Below, piece by piece: positions 60,607 to 64,000 of a DNA stretch of 64,000 nt. The stretch covers positions 682,001 to 746,000 of the forward strand of contig QFWI01000011.1 of NCBI GenBank assembly GCA_003149345.1, read 5' to 3'. The stretch is from Vampirovibrio chlorellavorus (GTDB lineage Bacteria > Cyanobacteriota > Vampirovibrionia > Vampirovibrionales > Vampirovibrionaceae). A program made the position numbers and the translations under genes. The notes beneath the pieces were generated by a model. The model had not been told where the DNA came from. It searched no databases and worked only from the letters and a program-made list of their open reading frames with translations. Every line of letters starts with the position of its first letter. Position 1 is the first letter of the stretch.

Positions 60607-61827
60607 TTAAATCCGGGGCGGTAAAGGCACGCGGGGAGAGAGTCTGTCCAGCGGTGTCATGGGGCTGCCGGGGCCGTTGGCCGGACGAATCCCCAATTCA
60701 TCTTGCGCGATAATCAGGCGGTGGATTTGGCTGGTGCCCTCATACAGGTTGAGGACACGGGCATCCCGGTAATAGCGGGCCGCCGGGTATTCCTCGGAGA
60801 AACCGTAGCCGCCAAAAATCTGTACGGCGCTGTTCGAGGCCCGAATGGCCGCTTCGGCGCAGAACAGTTTGGCCATGGAGGTTTCCCGGGTGTTGCGAAC
60901 CCCTTTGTCTTTCAGGTCTGCGGCGTGTAACACCAAAAAGCGACCGGCTTCGCAGTCGGCGGCCATATCGGCAATCAGTTGCTGCAACATCTGGAACTCA
61001 CCGATTTTCTGTCCAAAGGCTTCCCGCTCCATGGCGTACTTGGTGGAAATATCAATACAGGCCTGGCTGACGCCCACCGAACCGGCGGCTACGCTGAAGC
61101 GTCCCTGATCCAGGCAGTACATGGCCACTTTGAAACCTTCGCCCGGATTGCCCAGCATTTGCGATTTATGCACCCGCACGTTGTCCAAAAATAATTCGGA
61201 GGTTACAGAAGCCCGTAAGCCCAGCTTGGGTTTGATTTCCCGGGTGCTGAAGCCGGGGGTGTCAGTTTCCACCAGAAAGGCGCACATGCCTTTATGCCCT
61301 TTGGATTTATCGGTCTGGGCGATAATCAGCGCCACCTGAGAAATGCAGCCATTGGAGATCCAGGTTTTCTGGCCGTTCAACACGTAGTAATCCCCATCGG
61401 GGGTGGCCATGGTCTGCTGGTTTCCAGCGTCGCTTCCGGCATTGGGTTCGGTTAAACCGAAGCAACCGATGATTCCGCCGGTAGCCAAGCGGGGTAAATA
61501 TTTCCTCTTTTGTTCTTCGGTGCCGAAGTACAAAATTGGCTTTTCCACCAGAGAAATTTGCACGGAAAACAGGGTGCGTGTGGAGGAGCAAACCCGGGCG
61601 ATTTCCTCAGTCATCAAGGCGTAGGAGATGTGATCGATGCCTTGACCGCCGTATTCCTCGGGCAAAATAGCCCCGAAGAAGCCTTGATCGGCGATTTTTT
61701 TGAGCAGGTCAAAATCAAATTTGGCGTCCTGATCATTGATGGCGGCCACCGGGGCAATTTCCTGATCCGCGAATTCTTTGGCCCACTGCCAAATTTGCCG
61801 TTGCTCTTCGGTCAATTCAAAATTCAT
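60607..61827 (-). CDS. Acyl-CoA dehydrogenase
   Basis: This flavoprotein catalyses the first oxidation of a CoA thioester. The 406-aa protein has the usual fold. The signature CFGLTEPNAGSDAGNQ lies in the beta domain. GLRASVTSELFLDNVRV follows, QIFGGYGFSEEYPAARYYRDAR contacts FAD, and the catalytic glutamate is in YEGTSQIHRL. The sequence fits the butyryl/short-chain acyl-CoA dehydrogenase group, but the chain length preferred cannot be read reliably. The C-terminus has about 20 extra Pro-rich residues. No beta-oxidation partners are adjacent. Confidence 0.95.
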   Translation of the reverse strand: MNFELTEEQRQIWQWAKEFADQEIAPVAAINDQDAKFDFDLLKKIADQGFFGAILPEEYGGQGIDHISYALMTEEIARVCSSTRTLFSVQISLVEKPILYFGTEEQKRKYLPRLATGGIIGCFGLTEPNAGSDAGNQQTMATPDGDYYVLNGQKTWISNGCISQVALIIAQTDKSKGHKGMCAFLVETDTPGFSTREIKPKLGLRASVTSELFLDNVRVHKSQMLGNPGEGFKVAMYCLDQGRFSVAAGSVGVSQACIDISTKYAMEREAFGQKIGEFQMLQQLIADMAADCEAGRFLVLHAADLKDKGVRNTRETSMAKLFCAEAAIRASNSAVQIFGGYGFSEEYPAARYYRDARVLNLYEGTSQIHRLIIAQDELGIRPANGPGSPMTPLDRLSPRVPLPPRI

Positions 61828-62190
61828 AGCATGTACCCCGAATCACTCTTATACTGGTTGTTGACTGGTTTTGGCGCTGTCTAAAAACGCCTTGAGGTTG
61901 GCAGATGCTGGGTGATTGGATCGACCGTTTCGGTTGCCGATGGTTTACCCGGAATGAAACAACACCCTCACGAAGCTGACCACTGCAAGCATCATTATAC
62001 GTTAAAACACAAACAGGCAACACTGAGGGGACTCAAACTCCAGGAGCGGAGAATTCCGGGTTGGCGAAATGGCGGCTCCCATTTCGGTTTTTGCGAAACG
62101 CTGATCCCCTGTTCGGAGGAGGAAAGCGTTGGGCTAATCTTTTAGGCTGAGGATGGTTCATCCTGTGTGGAAAGCGAAGGTGTGTTGCGC
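61828..62190. other. Intergenic region before motA
   Basis: These 363 bases contain no gene I can support. CGAAATGG (62065-62072) and CCATTTCG (62079-62086) form an 8-bp stem followed by GTTTTTG, resembling a weak terminator about 100 nt before motA. No clear sigma28 promoter was found. Confidence 0.45.
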
Positions 62191-63072
62191 ATGGATTTTT
62201 CAACCCTGGCCGGTTTAGTCCTGGGGCTTCTGATTTTAGGGGCTGCGTTGGTATTGGGACACGTCCCGCTGAGTACCCTGTTGAACCCGGAAGCCTTGCT
62301 GGTGGTATTTGGCGGAACTCTGACCGCTACCTTGGTCAGCTTCCATGTGCCCACCCTCAAGATGGCGCTCAACGCCTTACGGGGCGGCAGTGCGGAAAGT
62401 CGTCTGGAAACCCGCAAGACCATTCAGTATGTTTTAGAAGTGGTTGGCTTTGTGCGGGATGAAGGCATTTTGGCCTTGCAGCCCATTATCGACAGCATAG
62501 AAATTCCCTTTCTGCGTAAAGGCTTGCAACTGGTTCTGGACAACCGATCAGAACAGTTTATCCGGGACAGTTTATCCACCGAGATAGAGGTGTGTTATCG
62601 GGAAAGTCAGGATTGCGCCCGCGTTTATGAAACAGCGGGTGGTTTTGCGCCTACCATGGGCATTATCGGGGCGGTTATTGGCCTGATTCATATTGTGCAA
62701 GCGGCCCATCAGCCTGCCATTTTGGGTCAGGGGGTGGCCAGCGCCTTTAGCGCCACACTCTATGGGGTGGCCTTATCCAACCTGTTTTTACTGCCCATTG
62801 CCGGTAAATTGCGGCAGCGGGCCCGGGATGAATGGTTTATGCTGACGTTGCTGCTGGAAGCGGTGATGTGCATTCGGGCGGGCGAGCATCCCATGATTAT
62901 TGAGGAGCGCTTGAACGCCTTTCTCTCGGGATCAGACACCCTGACCGTACCCCGAGTGAATCGGAAATCTTACGCCGACCGGCCGGATCTGTCTGCCACC
63001 GCCCTACCGCCACAGGCCGTCTTGCGGGATGATTTTCTGCAAGTGGGTTCGACTGTGGACATCATGGAATGA
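62191..63072 (+). CDS. motA: Flagellar motor stator protein MotA
   Basis: MotA with MotB forms the ion channel that powers flagellar rotation. The 293-aa protein has four membrane helices (about 4-22, 32-50, 145-167 and 178-200). The channel region TAGGFAPTMGIIGAVIGLIHI corresponds to helix 3 (TAGGFAPTMGIIGAVIGL), and the cytoplasmic loop contains RKTIQYVLEVVGFVRDEGIL. ATG 62191 has AAGGTG upstream; GTG 62167 is an alternative. The absence of the polar residues of PomA-type channels was not assessed in detail. It is followed immediately by motB. Confidence 0.93.
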   Translation: MDFSTLAGLVLGLLILGAALVLGHVPLSTLLNPEALLVVFGGTLTATLVSFHVPTLKMALNALRGGSAESRLETRKTIQYVLEVVGFVRDEGILALQPIIDSIEIPFLRKGLQLVLDNRSEQFIRDSLSTEIEVCYRESQDCARVYETAGGFAPTMGIIGAVIGLIHIVQAAHQPAILGQGVASAFSATLYGVALSNLFLLPIAGKLRQRARDEWFMLTLLLEAVMCIRAGEHPMIIEERLNAFLSGSDTLTVPRVNRKSYADRPDLSATALPPQAVLRDDFLQVGSTVDIME

Positions 63073-63089
63073 GGGGGGCGGCAAGCGGT

Positions 63090-63950
63090 ATGACGCACGG
63101 TGGCAATCGGCGCAACCCGGCGGCTTCGTCATCCTCTTCCGCTTCGGCGGCATCCAGCGCTCAGGCTGTCCCAGTCGGGGCCTTGTTCCGCAAGCTGGAG
63201 ACGCTGGAACGAGAGATGGAATCGAACGTGCATACCGGACACAATCGCTGGATGGTGCCGTATGCCGATTTGTTGACACTGTTACTGGGCTTGTTTCTGG
63301 TGCTAGTCACCGCCGCCAAGTCAGAACCCCTCAAGCAGCCGCCAGCGCCAAAGCCTGTTGCGTCCGCCACCGCCGCTCAGGGCCCATTAAAGTCCGCGCA
63401 AAATCCACAGAAAAAGAAAATGACCGGATCCGATTTGCTATCCGCTCAACTGAAACAGCGCCTGCACATGCAAGGTGTGGAAATTCGTCAGCAGGAGCGG
63501 GGTGTGGTCATTTCGCTGAAAGAAAACATTTTGTTTGCCCCGGGCAGCGCCGACTTATCTCCGGCGGCCCGAAATACCCTGAAGCAATTGGTTGGCCAGC
63601 TTAAAAAAACATTGGGCGCTCAGCCTCGGTTAATCAGAGTAGAAGGCCACAGCGACAATACGCCCATCACCACCTCCCGCTACCCCTCCAACTGGGAGTT
63701 ATCCACCGCTCGGGCCACCAATATCGTGCGCTACCTGATTGAGGGCAAGCATTATCGGCCCGAGCAACTGTCCGCCACTGGCTACGGTGAGTTCAAGCCG
63801 GTGGCCCAGAATTCATCCATTGAAGGGAAACAGAAAAACCGCCGAGTGGATATAGTGGTATTGAATGAGAGTATGGCCCTTCAAGAACCCCCTGCCGTCA
63901 CTCACGATTTATCAGGTGCTGGCGGCATTTCCCCAAGTCGAGAGGATTGA
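63090..63950 (+). CDS. motB: Flagellar motor stator protein MotB
   Basis: MotB anchors the stator to peptidoglycan and carries the ion-binding aspartate. The conserved membrane helix is WMVPYADLLTLLLGLFLVLV, with the channel aspartate in YADLLT. The C-terminal OmpA-like domain (about 130-260) has RVEGHSDNTPI and ELSTARATNIVRYLI. The N-terminal cytoplasmic tail is unusual: a Ser/Ala-rich stretch of about 30 residues. The start is 63090 (GAGGGGGG upstream), or ATG 63069, which overlaps the motA stop. Confidence 0.94.
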   Translation: MTHGGNRRNPAASSSSSASAASSAQAVPVGALFRKLETLEREMESNVHTGHNRWMVPYADLLTLLLGLFLVLVTAAKSEPLKQPPAPKPVASATAAQGPLKSAQNPQKKKMTGSDLLSAQLKQRLHMQGVEIRQQERGVVISLKENILFAPGSADLSPAARNTLKQLVGQLKKTLGAQPRLIRVEGHSDNTPITTSRYPSNWELSTARATNIVRYLIEGKHYRPEQLSATGYGEFKPVAQNSSIEGKQKNRRVDIVVLNESMALQEPPAVTHDLSGAGGISPSRED

Positions 63951-63956
63951 GTTTCA

Positions 63957-64000
63957 ATGGCTAGACCGACCAAGCCGAAGGATTTAAAACCCAAAGTGGA
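63957..64000 (+). CDS. Start of a further gene in the motAB operon (cut off)
   Basis: Only the first 14 codons are inside the window (MARPTKPKDLKPKV). AGAGGA lies about 9 nt before ATG 63957, and the gene starts 6 nt after motB. A Lys-rich N-terminus next to motB would suit FliL, but this is a guess from operon custom. Confidence 0.55.
   Translation, partial: MARPTKPKDLKPKV

Overview
The window reads as an ordinary stretch of bacterial chromosome: dense, mid-GC, without rRNA, tRNA, prophage, insertion sequence or CRISPR. The owner is a flagellated bacterium (FliD cap, MotA/MotB stator, partial next gene) with a TCA cycle (NADP isocitrate dehydrogenase, mitochondrial-type aconitase), proline and acyl-CoA oxidation, an Entner-Doudoroff-type aldolase/dehydratase pair and a B12-dependent class II ribonucleotide reductase. 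The protein mix, including a cyanobacterial-style matrixin with TPRs, a pentapeptide-repeat protein and many Gly/Pro-rich orphan proteins, would suit a non-photosynthetic relative of Cyanobacteria (Vampirovibrionia/Melainabacteria). That placement is inference only, as no marker gene here proves it.

Layout. 1-3 kb: minus-strand operon cyclase-like hydrolase / KDPG-type aldolase / IlvD-Edd dehydratase (cut by the window edge). 3-8 kb: KGG stress protein, queG, pgi, 7Fe-type ferredoxin, membrane GGDEF cyclase. 8-11 kb: cysteine dioxygenase + cysteine desulfurase operon, hemW. 11-13 kb: orphan region with an 88-aa protein, a 13-codon ORF with a perfect ribosome binding site, and a Gly/Tyr-rich membrane protein. 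13-19 kb: icd, acn, nrdJ. 19-27 kb (minus): glycosyltransferase, primary sigma factor, TPR-matrixin, HDOD and pseudo-receiver pair, fliD. 27-34 kb: amino-acid permease, mnmA, pentapeptide protein, M3-like peptidase, orphan membrane zincin. 35-42 kb: SDR, exported protein, DUF3228, dinB, and a cluster of small or proline-rich orphans. 42-47 kb: prs, SRPBCC protein, glutamine amidotransferase, orphan genes around a (CT)18 microsatellite. 47-54 kb: a membrane protein behind three phased Fur-like operators, Opp/Dpp permeases, GNAT, CoA-binding protein, ubiX. 54-64 kb: zinc-ribbon protein, cca, BioD-like ATPase, murJ, proline dehydrogenase, acyl-CoA dehydrogenase, motA-motB.

The most unusual signals are: (1) two ~140-bp elements (34876-35016 and 54690-54835) in which a conserved 89-90-nt head is enclosed by long near-perfect inverted repeats whose sequences are unrelated between copies; (2) three Fur-like palindromes spaced about 30 bp apart, one exactly filling a promoter spacer, ahead of an unknown membrane protein; (3) a 42-aa protein that matches the N-terminal domain of the proline-rich protein encoded just downstream; (4) a recurrent arrangement of a -10 box 6-10 nt before a start codon without a Shine-Dalgarno site, pointing to leaderless mRNAs.
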